A stretch of 21,148 nucleotides of DNA from Paracoccaceae bacterium (lineage in GTDB: Bacteria > Pseudomonadota > Alphaproteobacteria > Rhodobacterales > Rhodobacteraceae). Below the pieces are notes generated by a model. That model had not been told where the DNA came from and ran no database searches. It saw only the letters and a program-made list of their open reading frames with translations. Where the stretch lies: NCBI GenBank assembly GCA_012036325.1, contig JAAUPC010000011.1, positions 1 through 21,148 of the forward strand, in the 5' to 3' direction. The position numbers were made by a program, and so were the translations under genes. Shown here piece after piece: positions 1 through 7,884 of the stretch; position 1 is the first letter of the stretch, and each line of letters begins with the position of its first letter.

Positions 1-320
1 GCCGCCACCGTAGGCCGGGCTTCAGACCGGCTCTCTGCCGCGACCGCCGCAGGCTTCGGCGCGTCCGACACCGTCTCGCCCTCCTCCACCATCACCGCAA
101 TCGGCGTATTCACCTTCACGCCCGCCGTGCCCTCAGCGACCAGCAGCTTGCCAACCACCCCCTCATCCACCGCCTCGAATTCCATCGTGGCTTTGTCGGT
201 CTCGATCTCCGCCAGGATCTGCCCCGACTTGACCATATCGCCTTCCTTCACCAGCCATTTGGCCAGCGTGCCTTCCTCCATGGTCGGAGAAAGCGCGGGC
301 ATCAGAATTTGCGTTGCCAT
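1..320 (-). CDS. pdhB: Pyruvate dehydrogenase E1 component, beta subunit with N-terminal lipoyl domain (3' end outside window)
   Basis: The visible 106 N-terminal residues form a biotinyl/lipoyl domain (about residues 1-80) with the lipoylation motif ETDKATMEFEA, in which Lys43 is the expected lipoate attachment site. An Ala/Pro/Glu-rich linker begins after about residue 85. The gene starts 12 bp downstream of the pdhA stop on the same strand, so the two are almost certainly co-transcribed. In alphaproteobacteria the E1 beta subunit directly after pdhA carries such a lipoyl domain, and with E1 alpha it decarboxylates pyruvate for the cytoplasmic pyruvate dehydrogenase complex. The transketolase-like catalytic part lies beyond position 1, so an E2 acetyltransferase (pdhC), which starts with a similar domain, cannot be strictly excluded. 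Gene order favours E1 beta. Confidence 0.8.
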   Translation of the reverse strand, partial: MATQILMPALSPTMEEGTLAKWLVKEGDMVKSGQILAEIETDKATMEFEAVDEGVVGKLLVAEGTAGVKVNTPIAVMVEEGETVSDAPKPAAVAAESRSEARPTVA

Positions 321-332
321 GATTTTCCCCCC

Positions 333-1319
333 TCAGACCGTGATATCCGTCCAAAGCTCGGACAGGTCCGGCTCCGGGCTTTCCTTGGAGAATTCGGCCG
401 CCTCGTTCACGGTGGCCTTGATCTCCTTGTCGATGGCTTTCAGCTCCTCGTCCGAAGCCAGCCCACCTTGCGTCAGAAGGTCCCGCACATGTTCGATGCA
501 GTCCTTCTCGGTGCGGATTTTCTCCACTTCCTCGCGGGTCCGGTACTTCGCCGGGTCCGACATCGAATGTCCCCGGTAGCGGTAGGTCATCATCTCAAGG
601 ATGTACGGCCCGTTCCCCGCCCGGCAGTGCGCAATCGCCTTCTCGCCGGCGGCCTTCACCGCCAGCACGTCCATCCCGTCAACCTGCTCACCCGGAATGC
701 CATAAGCCAGCCCGCGCCCGTAGTAGGTGGTGGACTTGGTGGACCGCTTGACGCTCGTCCCCATGGCATAGCCGTTGTTTTCAATGACGAAAATCACCGG
801 CAACTGCCAAAGCTCTGCCATGTTGTAGGTCTCGTAGACCTGGCCCTGGTTCGCCGCCCCGTCGCCGAAATAGGTGAAGGTCACGTTGTCATTGCCAAGG
901 TACTTGTCGGCAAAAGCCAGCCCCGCCCCCAGCGGCACCTGCGCGCCCACAATCCCGTGCCCGCCGTAGAAATGCTTCTCCTTGGAGAACATGTGCATCG
1001 ACCCACCCTTGCCCTTGGAGTAGCCCCCAATCCGCCCGGTGAGTTCCGCCATCACGCCCTTGGGGTCCATCCCGCAGGCCAGCATGTGGCCATGGTCGCG
1101 GTAGCTGGTCACCCGCTTGTCGCCCTCCTTGGTCGCGGCCTCCAGGCCGACAACCACCGCCTCTTGCCCGATGTAGAGGTGGCAAAACCCCCCGATCAGG
1201 CCCATCCCGTACAACTGGCCCGCCTTTTCCTCGAACCGTCGGACCAGCAGCATCTCGCGGTAATACTTCAGCAAGTCTTCCTTCGAGACATTCGGTCTCG
1301 CGTCCGGCTTCTTGGCCAT
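333..1319 (-). CDS. pdhA: Pyruvate dehydrogenase E1 component, alpha subunit
   Basis: This 328-residue protein is the thiamine diphosphate-dependent E1 alpha subunit, which with E1 beta converts pyruvate to an acetyl group passed to lipoyl domains, feeding acetyl-CoA to the TCA cycle. The thiamine diphosphate motif runs from GDG (residues 152-154) to NN (181-182). The conserved loop YRYRGHSMSDP lies at about 246-256. Length matches the bacterial PdhA family. I chose the ATG at 1319 because GGGAGGAG sits just upstream at normal spacing and homologues begin near MAKKPDARP. An in-frame ATG at 1367 would add 16 residues that read through an operator-like palindrome. The gene heads a pdhA-pdhB operon. 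Confidence 0.95.
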   Translation of the reverse strand: MAKKPDARPNVSKEDLLKYYREMLLVRRFEEKAGQLYGMGLIGGFCHLYIGQEAVVVGLEAATKEGDKRVTSYRDHGHMLACGMDPKGVMAELTGRIGGYSKGKGGSMHMFSKEKHFYGGHGIVGAQVPLGAGLAFADKYLGNDNVTFTYFGDGAANQGQVYETYNMAELWQLPVIFVIENNGYAMGTSVKRSTKSTTYYGRGLAYGIPGEQVDGMDVLAVKAAGEKAIAHCRAGNGPYILEMMTYRYRGHSMSDPAKYRTREEVEKIRTEKDCIEHVRDLLTQGGLASDEELKAIDKEIKATVNEAAEFSKESPEPDLSELWTDITV

Positions 1320-1343
1320 CGGGGCTCCTCCCAGGGGCTTGGA

Positions 1344-1363
1344 ATGGTTTAGCGTTAAACCAT
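1344..1363. promoter_or_regulatory. Operator-like palindrome upstream of pdhA
   Basis: TGGTTTAGCGTTAAACCA (1345-1362) is an even palindrome with a central CG and a single non-pairing position; with one flanking base on each side the arms are 8 bp. It lies 25 bp upstream of the chosen pdhA start, a place where a bound regulator could block or modulate transcription. Central-CG even palindromes are typical of LacI-family operators. The R. sphaeroides carbon regulator CceR, a LacI-type protein reported to act on central carbon genes, is a possible binder, but that link is inference. Confidence 0.5.
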
Positions 1364-1375
1364 CCATACAGCATC

Positions 1376-1643
1376 GGTGTTTATTGGGTCAAAGCATAAT
1401 TCCACCGCGGCCATGCGCTGACGGAATGCGCCCATGCATGCGGCGGCATGCTGAAATGCCCCTTGTTTTCGGCCGAAGGGCGGCGTCCGTTACCCAAGCT
1501 GACGGGGCAGGGCGATTCGAGTCCAAAGGTTAACGGGTTTTCGTCTCTCCGCGCGTAGAGACAGAAGGAAGATAAGAAGAAGACCCAAGGAAGACGCCGA
1601 AAAGGTCCTTGGAACAGGGCGTTACCGCACAGTTCTCATGTGG
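1376..1643. other. Intergenic region upstream of pdhA
   Basis: This 268-bp noncoding stretch lies between the end of the ftsB-like gene and pdhA and presumably carries the pdh promoter. It contains a short stem-loop, GTCTCT/AGAGAC at 1543-1562, without a T-run on either side, and a purine-rich stretch at about 1563-1600. I see no convincing gene, tRNA or sigma-70 consensus promoter in it. Confidence 0.5.
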
Positions 1644-1958
1644 TCAGCGAATGGCGATTTCGTCCGCACGCATATAGCCCAGCACCTCACGGGTTTGCTG
1701 GTCCAACAGGTCCATATCCAGGAAACTGTCCGACAACCGCCGCGTCAGGTTCTGCATCTCGGCCAGTTCTGCGGCCAGGCGGTCGCGTTCCGCGGTCAGC
1801 GTTGCGGCTTCGGCATTGATCGCCACCCGGCGGAACATGCCATAGTCGCCCTGCACGGCGGCGAAGGTGAAATAGACCCCCAGCGCAAAAGCCAGCGCGA
1901 GGTAGATCAACCCCCCCAGCCCCCGTCGTGCCTCAGCCCGTGAATGCGCAGTGCTCAT
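1644..1958 (-). CDS. ftsB: Septum formation initiator, FtsB/DivIC-like
   Basis: This 104-residue bitopic membrane protein has the FtsB/DivIC plan: a short cytoplasmic N-terminus, one transmembrane helix at about residues 14-37 and a periplasmic coiled coil at about 45-75 (the segment rich in Glu, Arg and Leu after AINAEAATL). Members join FtsL and FtsQ in the divisome and help activate septal peptidoglycan synthesis. The start at 1958 is supported by GAGG a few bases upstream. The gene lies between class I fba and pdhA on the same strand, a neighbourhood common in Rhodobacteraceae, where FtsB-like genes sit beside glycolytic or pdh genes. The family is poorly conserved, so the name rests on size, topology and context. 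Confidence 0.8.
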   Translation of the reverse strand: MSTAHSRAEARRGLGGLIYLALAFALGVYFTFAAVQGDYGMFRRVAINAEAATLTAERDRLAAELAEMQNLTRRLSDSFLDMDLLDQQTREVLGYMRADEIAIR

Positions 1959-1966
1959 GCTTGCCT

Positions 1967-1994
1967 CAAGGGCCCCTCTTCATCGGGGGCCTTG
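1967..1994 (-). promoter_or_regulatory. Hairpin next to the ftsB ribosome binding site
   Basis: On the minus strand CAAGGCCCCC and GGGGCCCTTG can pair nearly completely (one mismatch) around an 8-nt loop, ending a few bases before the GAGG ribosome binding site and ATG of the ftsB-like gene. It could be a weak terminator after fba or a structure modulating ftsB translation. No T-run follows, so a classical terminator is unlikely. Confidence 0.35.
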
Positions 1995-2065
1995 CGCGAA
2001 TCATGGCATATCAAGACTCGGTTGTGAATCCCGAAAATGCACCACTGTCAAAGACTTGGGGTCCC

Positions 2066-2950
2066 TCAGGTGATCGAGGCCGCATGAATGCTGTCGATCG
2101 CGCCTTTCAGCACCGCATCAAACTCGGCATCCGTTTGCTGGGCGCTCAGCCCCTCGCTCAGCGCGCGGCTGAAGCTGGCGATGATCCCGTGGTTCTGCGC
2201 CAGGATCTCGTTGGCCTTGTCGCGCGAATGCCCGCCCGACAGCGCCACCACCTTCAGAACCTTCGGGTGCTTCACCAGCGGCTGATAAAAATCCGGGATC
2301 GTCGGCAAGGAAAGCTTTAGCATGAACTGTCCCTCAAGCCCTTCCAGATGCTTGAGAATTTCGTCCTGCAGTATCGCCTCCGCCTCAATCTTGTCCGCGA
2401 TGGAGATGGTGACCTCCGGCTCCAGGATCGGCATCAGCCCATGGCTTGCGACCTGCCGCCCAACCTCGAACTGCTGGGCCACGATGGCGGCAATCCCCTT
2501 GGCATCGGCGGCATTCACGACGGACCGCTCCTTGGTCCCGTAGATCCCCGCTTTCGCCGCCCGGGCCAGAAGGCCATCCAGCCCCGGGATCGCTTTCATC
2601 AGCTGAACGCCATCCGCTTCGGCCTCCAACCCCTTGTCAATCTTCAGGAAAGGCACAACTCCGCGCTTTTCCCACAGGTAGGTGGCCGTGGGAATGCCGT
2701 CGATCACCCGGTCCATCGTCTGTTCAAACAGGATCGCGCCCACGACCTTGTCGCCGGTAAAGGCAGGCGACTTGATGATCCGCGCGCGCATCGCGTGGAT
2801 CATGTCGAACATGGCCTCTTCGCCTGAGTATTCGCTTTCCGAAACCCCATACAATTTCAAGGCCTTGGGGGTTGATCCGCCCGACTGGTCAAGCGCTGCG
2901 ATAAAGCCCCGGCCATTGCGCACCTGTTCGGTCATCTTCGCGTTGGTCAT
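2066..2950 (-). CDS. fba: Fructose-bisphosphate aldolase, class I
   Basis: This 294-residue class I (Schiff-base, metal-independent) aldolase cleaves or forms fructose 1,6-bisphosphate in glycolysis and gluconeogenesis. It has the N-terminal FIAALDQSGGSTPKAL signature, the ILEPEV strand at about residues 175-180, and FMLKLSLPT, whose lysine (about residue 212) is the expected Schiff-base residue. LSGGHSRDKAN and ASFSRAL near the C-terminus match phosphate-binding elements of the family. I chose the ATG at 2950 over an in-frame ATG at 2974 because GGGAGA precedes it at suitable spacing. It lies 49 bp downstream of pgk on the same strand, consistent with a glycolytic operon. Confidence 0.93.
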   Translation of the reverse strand: MTNAKMTEQVRNGRGFIAALDQSGGSTPKALKLYGVSESEYSGEEAMFDMIHAMRARIIKSPAFTGDKVVGAILFEQTMDRVIDGIPTATYLWEKRGVVPFLKIDKGLEAEADGVQLMKAIPGLDGLLARAAKAGIYGTKERSVVNAADAKGIAAIVAQQFEVGRQVASHGLMPILEPEVTISIADKIEAEAILQDEILKHLEGLEGQFMLKLSLPTIPDFYQPLVKHPKVLKVVALSGGHSRDKANEILAQNHGIIASFSRALSEGLSAQQTDAEFDAVLKGAIDSIHAASIT

Positions 2951-2999
2951 GTCCGTCTCCCATTGGTTGGCCAAGGCATAGCCCCTGCGGCCTTACCGC

Positions 3000-4177
3000 T
3001 CAACCCATCAGCGCCTGCACGCCGGGCAATTCCTTGCCCTCCATCCATTCAAGGAACGCCCCGCCAGCAGTAGAGATGAAGGTGAAATCCGCCGCCGCCC
3101 CCGCCGCGTTCAGCGCCGCTACGGTATCGCCGCCGCCAGCAACCGAAATCAGCCCCCCGGCCTTGGTCAGGCGCGCGGCTGCCAGGGCCGCGGCATTGGT
3201 CGCCATGTTGAAGGGCTCGATCTCGAAGGCGCCCAAAGGACCGTTCCAGATCAATGTCTTGGCCGATGCGAACACCACCTCTAGCGCCGCCACCGTCTTG
3301 GGCCCCGCGTCCAGGATCATCGCATCCGGCGGGCAGTCGCGCACCGGCAGGGTCTGGCTGTCGGCCCCCGCCTTGAACTCTCGCGCCACGACGATATCGA
3401 CCGGCAAATGGATATGGCAGCCCGCCTTCTGCGCCCGGTGCCGGATTTCCCGCGCGGTTTCCGCCATGTCGCGTTCCGCCAGGGACTTCCCGACCTCGAT
3501 CCCCTCGGCCACCAGGAAGGTATTCGCCATGCCGCCGCCAATCACAAGATGATCGACCTTGGTCACCAGGTTCGCCAAAAGCTCGATCTTGGTCGACACC
3601 TTCGCCCCGCCAACCACCGCCACCACTGGCCGCTGCGGCGTGCCAAGGGCTGCCTCCAGCGCCTTAAGCTCCGCCTCCATCAGCCGCCCGGCGCAGTTCG
3701 GCAACAGCCGCGCCACCCCTTCGGTTGAGGCATGCGCCCGATGCGCCGCCGAAAACGCATCGTTGCAGAAGACATCGCCAAGGCTGGCCAGAAACTGCGC
3801 CATCGCCGGGTCATTTGCCTCTTCCATCGGTGAAAAGCGAGTGTTTTCAACCAGAACCACCGAACCTTGCGGCAGCGCATCAAGCACCGCCCGGTCAGGG
3901 CGTTCGATGAAGATCACCGCCTGACCCAAGGCCGCCTCCAGCGCGGGCTGATGCGGCGCAGGCTCATCTCCGGCACGACCTTGCCCTTCGGCCGGTCGAA
4001 ATGCGCCAGCAGCACGACCTTGCCGCCCTTGGCCTGAATGTCCGTCACGGTAGGCACGATCTTGTCGATCCGGGTGGTGTCGGTGACCCGGTCGCCCTCC
4101 ATCGGCACGTTGATATCCACCCGCACCAGCACGGTCTTGCCGGCCAGCGCCACGTCATCCAGCGTTTTCCAGGACAT
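3000..4177 (-). CDS. pgk: Phosphoglycerate kinase (frameshifted as sequenced)
   Basis: The enzyme makes ATP from 1,3-bisphosphoglycerate in glycolysis and runs in reverse in carbon fixation and gluconeogenesis. The N-terminal part (from 4177) reads MSWKTLDDVALAGKTVLVRV, then the substrate-binding LLAHFDRPKGK, and loses homology after VPEMSLRR. Homology resumes in another frame at QPALEAALGQAVIFIERPD and continues to 3000 with GGAKVSTKI, WNGPLGAFE and the nucleotide-binding GGGDTVAALNAAG. Adding one base at about 3950-3960 gives MSLRRHQPALEAALGQAV and a 392-residue protein of normal length. GGAGGA six bases upstream supports the ATG at 4177. It is essential in most bacteria, so a sequencing or assembly indel is more likely than a real null allele. 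Confidence 0.9.
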
Positions 4178-4315
4178 CGCGTCCTCCATCATGAAATCTT
4201 TCCCGCTTTAGGCCCCCAGATCACGCGCCCGTCAACCGCTTCCATCGCTTTGCCCTTTCCTTGGGCGGAAGCCGCCATTACGGTCCCGCCCGACCGAAAC
4301 CGTGGGAGAGGCACA

Positions 4316-4831
4316 ATGCCCGACATCAAGGACCCCGAAAACACCATCATCCTGACGCTGAAGGACGGCGAAGTGGTGATCGAGCTTCTGGCCGACGTGG
4401 CCCCGAAGCATGCTGAGCGGATGAAGCAGCTGGCCCGTGACAAGGCCTATGACAATGTCGCCTTCCACCGGGTGATCGGCGGCTTCATGGCCCAGACCGG
4501 CGACGTGGAAAACGCCAATATGGAAAGCCCCAGCTACAACCCGCGCCGCGCGGGCACGGGCGGGTCGCAGTATCCCGATCTTCCGGCCGAGTTTTCGAAA
4601 CTCCCGCATGATCGCGGCACCTTGGGCGCGGCCCGGTCGCAAAACCCGAACAGCGCCAACAGCCAGTTCTTCATCAATTTCAACGACAACCACTTCCTGA
4701 ATGGCCAATACACCGTCTACGGCCGCGTGATCTCGGGGATGGAGCATGTCGACAAGATCACCAAGGGTGAGCCACCGGCCAACCCCGACCGTATGATCAC
4801 TGTAAGAGTGGCCGCCGATGTCCAGGTCTGA
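4316..4831 (+). CDS. ppiB: Cyclophilin-type peptidyl-prolyl cis-trans isomerase, cytoplasmic
   Basis: This 171-residue cyclophilin catalyses proline cis-trans isomerisation during protein folding. It carries the active-site motif FHRVIGGFMAQTGD (residues 50-63, with the catalytic Arg in FHR) and NSANSQFFINF (112-122). There is no signal peptide, so it should act in the cytoplasm. The start at 4316 has GGGAGAGG about six bases upstream. Its 3' end overlaps the start of a second cyclophilin gene by 14 bp, pointing to translational coupling. It is divergent from pgk, with a 138-bp shared upstream region. Confidence 0.92.
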   Translation: MPDIKDPENTIILTLKDGEVVIELLADVAPKHAERMKQLARDKAYDNVAFHRVIGGFMAQTGDVENANMESPSYNPRRAGTGGSQYPDLPAEFSKLPHDRGTLGAARSQNPNSANSQFFINFNDNHFLNGQYTVYGRVISGMEHVDKITKGEPPANPDRMITVRVAADVQV

Positions 4832-5417
4832 CACTTTCCTCGCGGCAGGGATCTTTGCCGCTGGCCTCGCCATCGTCGGGGGCTACGGCCTCAGCCAATC
4901 CGCCCAGGCGCAAGAGGCGGTGGATGGCCCCGGCCCGAACCTGGTGATCGAGGTCGCGGGGGCCGCAAATGGCACCATCGTCATCGACATGCTGCCGGAA
5001 GTCGCCCCCTTGCACGTTGCCCAGATCGCCACCCTTGCGCGCGAAGGGGCCTATGACAACGTGGTCTTCCACCGGGTGATTGACGGCTTCATGGCCCAGA
5101 CCGGCGACGTCCAGAACGGCAAGGCCGGGGCTGACCTGTCGAGGGCGGGCATGGGTGGATCGAACCTCCCGAACATCCCGGCCGAGTTCACGACCGACCT
5201 CAGTTTCCAGCGCGGCGTGGTCGGCATGGCCCGGGCCAATGACCCGGACAGCGCCAACAGCCAGTTCTTCATCATGTTCGCGCCGGGCACCTTCCTCGAT
5301 GGCCAATATACCATCGTCGGCAATGTGGTGTCCGGCATGGACGTCGTCGACGCCATCCAGCGCGGCGAACCCCCCGCAACGCCGGATGTGATGACCAAGG
5401 TCACCGTGCAGGAGTGA
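4818..5417 (+). CDS. Cyclophilin-type peptidyl-prolyl cis-trans isomerase with signal peptide
   Basis: This 199-residue cyclophilin starts with a signal peptide (hydrophobic core at about residues 7-25, likely cleavage after AQA near residue 31), so it should fold proteins in the periplasm. The cyclophilin core contains FHRVIDGFMAQTGD (84-97), GVVGMARANDPDSANSQFFI and the family's C-terminal strand. It overlaps the upstream cytoplasmic paralogue by 14 bp. Two stretches of about 26 identical bases shared by the two genes indicate a tandem duplication or later gene conversion. Its 3' end faces tyrS across a perfect inverted repeat. Confidence 0.92.
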   Translation: MSRSDTFLAAGIFAAGLAIVGGYGLSQSAQAQEAVDGPGPNLVIEVAGAANGTIVIDMLPEVAPLHVAQIATLAREGAYDNVVFHRVIDGFMAQTGDVQNGKAGADLSRAGMGGSNLPNIPAEFTTDLSFQRGVVGMARANDPDSANSQFFIMFAPGTFLDGQYTIVGNVVSGMDVVDAIQRGEPPATPDVMTKVTVQE

Positions 5418-5423
5418 CCCAAC

Positions 5424-5450
5424 GTAGGGTGGGCAATCTGCCCACCCTAC
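5424..5450. repeat. Perfect 12-bp inverted repeat, REP-like, between convergent genes
   Basis: GTAGGGTGGGCA (5424-5435) and TGCCCACCCTAC (5439-5450) pair perfectly around a 3-nt ATC loop, filling the gap between the second cyclophilin gene and tyrS. It can act as a bidirectional transcription stop, although T-runs are weak. The CGTAGGGTG opening is shared with an element at 18265-18288 and matches a family of short palindromic repeats I know to be dispersed in many proteobacterial genomes. Confidence 0.7.
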
Positions 5451-6700
5451 CTACCCGATCACCACCAGCGCATGGCGCTTTTTGCCGGCGGTCAGCTTCA
5501 TCGGCTCGTTCAGGTGGCTCGCGCCATAGCGCAGGCTGACATCGGTCACGATATCGTCGTTCACCTTCGCGCCGCCCTCCTGGATCAGCCGCTTGGCGTC
5601 CTTGCCGGATGCCGCAAGGCCGCGCGGACGAAAAGCTGAACGATGCCCACGCCATCGGCCAACTCTGCCGGTTCCAGCGTCACCGTGGGCAGATCGTCCC
5701 CGATCCCGCCCTTTTCAAACACTTCCCGCGCGGTGGCTTCAGCCGCTGCGGCGGCTTCGGCCCCGTGCAGAAGGGTGGTGACGGCACTGGCCAGCACGAT
5801 CTTCGCCCCGTTGATCTCCGAGCCCCCAAGCGCGCCCAGACGGTCGCATTCGGCCACCGGAACCTCAGTGTAAAGCTTCATGAACCGACCGACATCGGCA
5901 TCCGGCACGTTGCGCCAGAACTGCCAGAATTCGTATGAGCTGAAGAGATCGCCATTCAGCCAGATTGCACCTTGCTGGCTTTTGCCCATCTTGCGGCCGT
6001 CACTCATCGCGAGAAGTGGCGTGGTCAGACCAAAGACCTCGCCCCCGATCACCCGGCGCGTCAGGTCCACGCCGTTGACGATATTGCCCCACTGGTCAGA
6101 CCCGCCCATCTGCAGCAGGCAGCCATAGCGGCGGTGAAGTTCAAGAAAATCATAGGCCTGCAGGATCATGTAGTTGAATTCCAGGAAAGACAGCGATTGT
6201 TCGCGGTCCAGCCGGGACTTCACGCTTTCAAAGCTCAGCATCCGGTTGACGCTGAAATGCCGCCCGATGTCGCGCAGGAACCCGATGTAGTTCAGCGCGT
6301 CCAGCCATTCGGCATTGTTGACCATGATCGCATCGGTCGCACCCTCGCCAAAGCTGACGTAAGGCGCGAAGGCCCGCTTGATGCCCGCGATGTTGCTGTT
6401 GATCTGGGCGTCTGTCAGCAGGGGGCGCTCCTCGGCCCGGAAGCTCGGGTCGCCGATCTTGGTCGTCCCCCCGCCCATCAGCACGATCGGCTTGCCGCCG
6501 CATTTCTGCAGCCAGCGCAGCATCATGATCTGGATCAGGCTGCCGACATGCAGGCTGGTCGCGGTTGCATCAAATCCGATGTATCCTGGCACCACGCCCT
6601 TCACAAATGCCTCGTCAAGCGCCTGATAATCCGTGCAATCGGCAACAAAGCCGCGCTCGAACATCACACGCATGAAGTCAGATTTCGGATGGTAGTTCAT
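5451..6700 (-). CDS. tyrS: Tyrosyl-tRNA synthetase (frameshifted near its C-terminus as sequenced)
   Basis: The enzyme charges tRNA-Tyr with tyrosine. The class I signatures are visible: HVGS at residues 51-54 (HIGH equivalent) and KMGKS at 237-241 (KMSKS equivalent), with QMGGSDQWGNI between them. The main frame runs well to GIVQLFVRAAL and then stops early at about 5585. One added base at about 5611-5617 continues it as ALAASGKDAKRLIQEGG and on through an S4-like RNA-binding tail to LTAGKKRHALVVIG and a TAG at 5451. The restored length is about 416 residues, normal for the family. The gene is normally essential, so an indel error is the likely cause. It is divergent from anmK. Confidence 0.92.
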
Positions 6701-6756
6701 GGCGACCTCGGTCTAGGATGCGAGGGGGTATAGCTATCCACGGGGCACAAGGGAAG

Positions 6757-7875
6757 ATGCGGAAGGCCATGGCGAAAGAGGGCCCGATCTGGGCGCTGGG
6801 TGCAATGTCCGGGACCTCGCTGGACGGGGTCGATGCCGCGATGATCCTGACCGATGGCGTGACGGTCGACGGTTTCGGCCCCTCGGCCTTCCGCCCCTAC
6901 AGCGCAGCCGAACAGGACACCCTGCGCGCGGCCCTTGGCCAGTGGCCGGGTGGCCCCGCGGTTGCCGCCGCCGCAGAAGTGGTGGAAAATGCCCATGCCG
7001 AGGTTCTGAGCCGCTTCACCGGGGCCGAAGTGCTGGGCTTTCACGGCCAGACCCTTGCGCATGACCCGGGCGATCTTGGCACCCATCAATGCGGCAATGG
7101 CGCGCTTCTGGCTCAGGTATTGGACCTGCCCACCGTGTGGGATTTCCGCTCGGCTGACGTCACGATGGGCGGGCAGGGCGCGCCCCTGGCCCCGTTCTAC
7201 CACTTTGCCCTCGCCCGCCACATTGGCGCGACCGAGCCTTTGGCCTTCCTGAACCTTGGCGGGGTCGGCAACCTGACCTGGGTGAACCCCGCCGCAGACC
7301 GCCCTGAAAGCCCGGGTGCGCTCTTTGCCTTCGACACCGGCCCCGCAAACGCGCCCTTGAATGACCTGATGAGCGCCCGGCTGCGTCTGCCCCATGACAC
7401 GGGCGGTGCCCTTGCCGCCAAAGGCAAGGTGGATGAAGAGTTTGTCACCATGTCATGACCGACCCCTCGGTTCGACCTTGCCCCGCCCAAATCCCTGGAC
7501 CGGAATGACTTTGCGGGCCTTCTCGACCATCTGGACATGATGTCCGACGCCGATGCCGCCGCCACCCTGACGGCCATTGCCGCGGCTGCCGTGGCCACCG
7601 GGCAGATCCATTTCCCAAAGCCGGTCTCGCGCATCCTGGTCACTGGCGGCGGGCGGCACAACCCCACGCTCATGGCCGAACTTCGCCGCCGCATCCCGGC
7701 GACCATAATCCCGGTTGAGGACGTGGGCCTTGACGGTGACATGCTGGAAGCCCAGGCCTTCGCCTTCCTGGCCGTGCGCGTGTTGCGCAAGCTGCCAACC
7801 TCGGCCCCCGGCACCACGGGCACGCCCGCGCTGGTCGGCGGTGGCCAGATCAGCAGGCCCGACAGCCCCGACTGA
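6757..7875 (+). CDS. anmK: Anhydro-N-acetylmuramic acid kinase (reading frame interrupted as sequenced)
   Basis: AnmK phosphorylates and opens 1,6-anhydro-MurNAc released during cell-wall turnover, giving MurNAc-6-phosphate for recycling. The ATPase phosphate loop GAMSGTSLDGVDAA is near the N-terminus; FNL-type LNLGGVGNLTW, FDTGPANAPLNDLM and, later, VTGGGRHNPTLM follow in order. An in-frame TGA lies at 7456-7458. Adding one base after 7455 and removing one G near 7468-7470 gives SLTDPSFDLAPPKSLDRNDF, which fits the family's usual DPxFxxPPPKSLDRNDF stretch better than simple read-through. Total length is about 372 residues, as expected. The start could be 6757 or 6769; neither has a clear ribosome binding site. 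tyrS lies divergently upstream. Confidence 0.88.
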
Positions 7876-7884
7876 TCCTTGGAC

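Noticed and set aside
309..1352. Open frame of 347 codons on the plus strand opposite pdhA
   Set aside because: Antisense shadow of a certain gene.
1510..1530. GATTCGAGTCC resembling a tRNA T-arm
   Set aside because: No acceptor, D or anticodon stems could be built around it.
7456..7458. TGA in anmK read as selenocysteine
   Set aside because: No SECIS-like hairpin was evident, AnmK is not a selenoprotein family, and two indels explain the region better.
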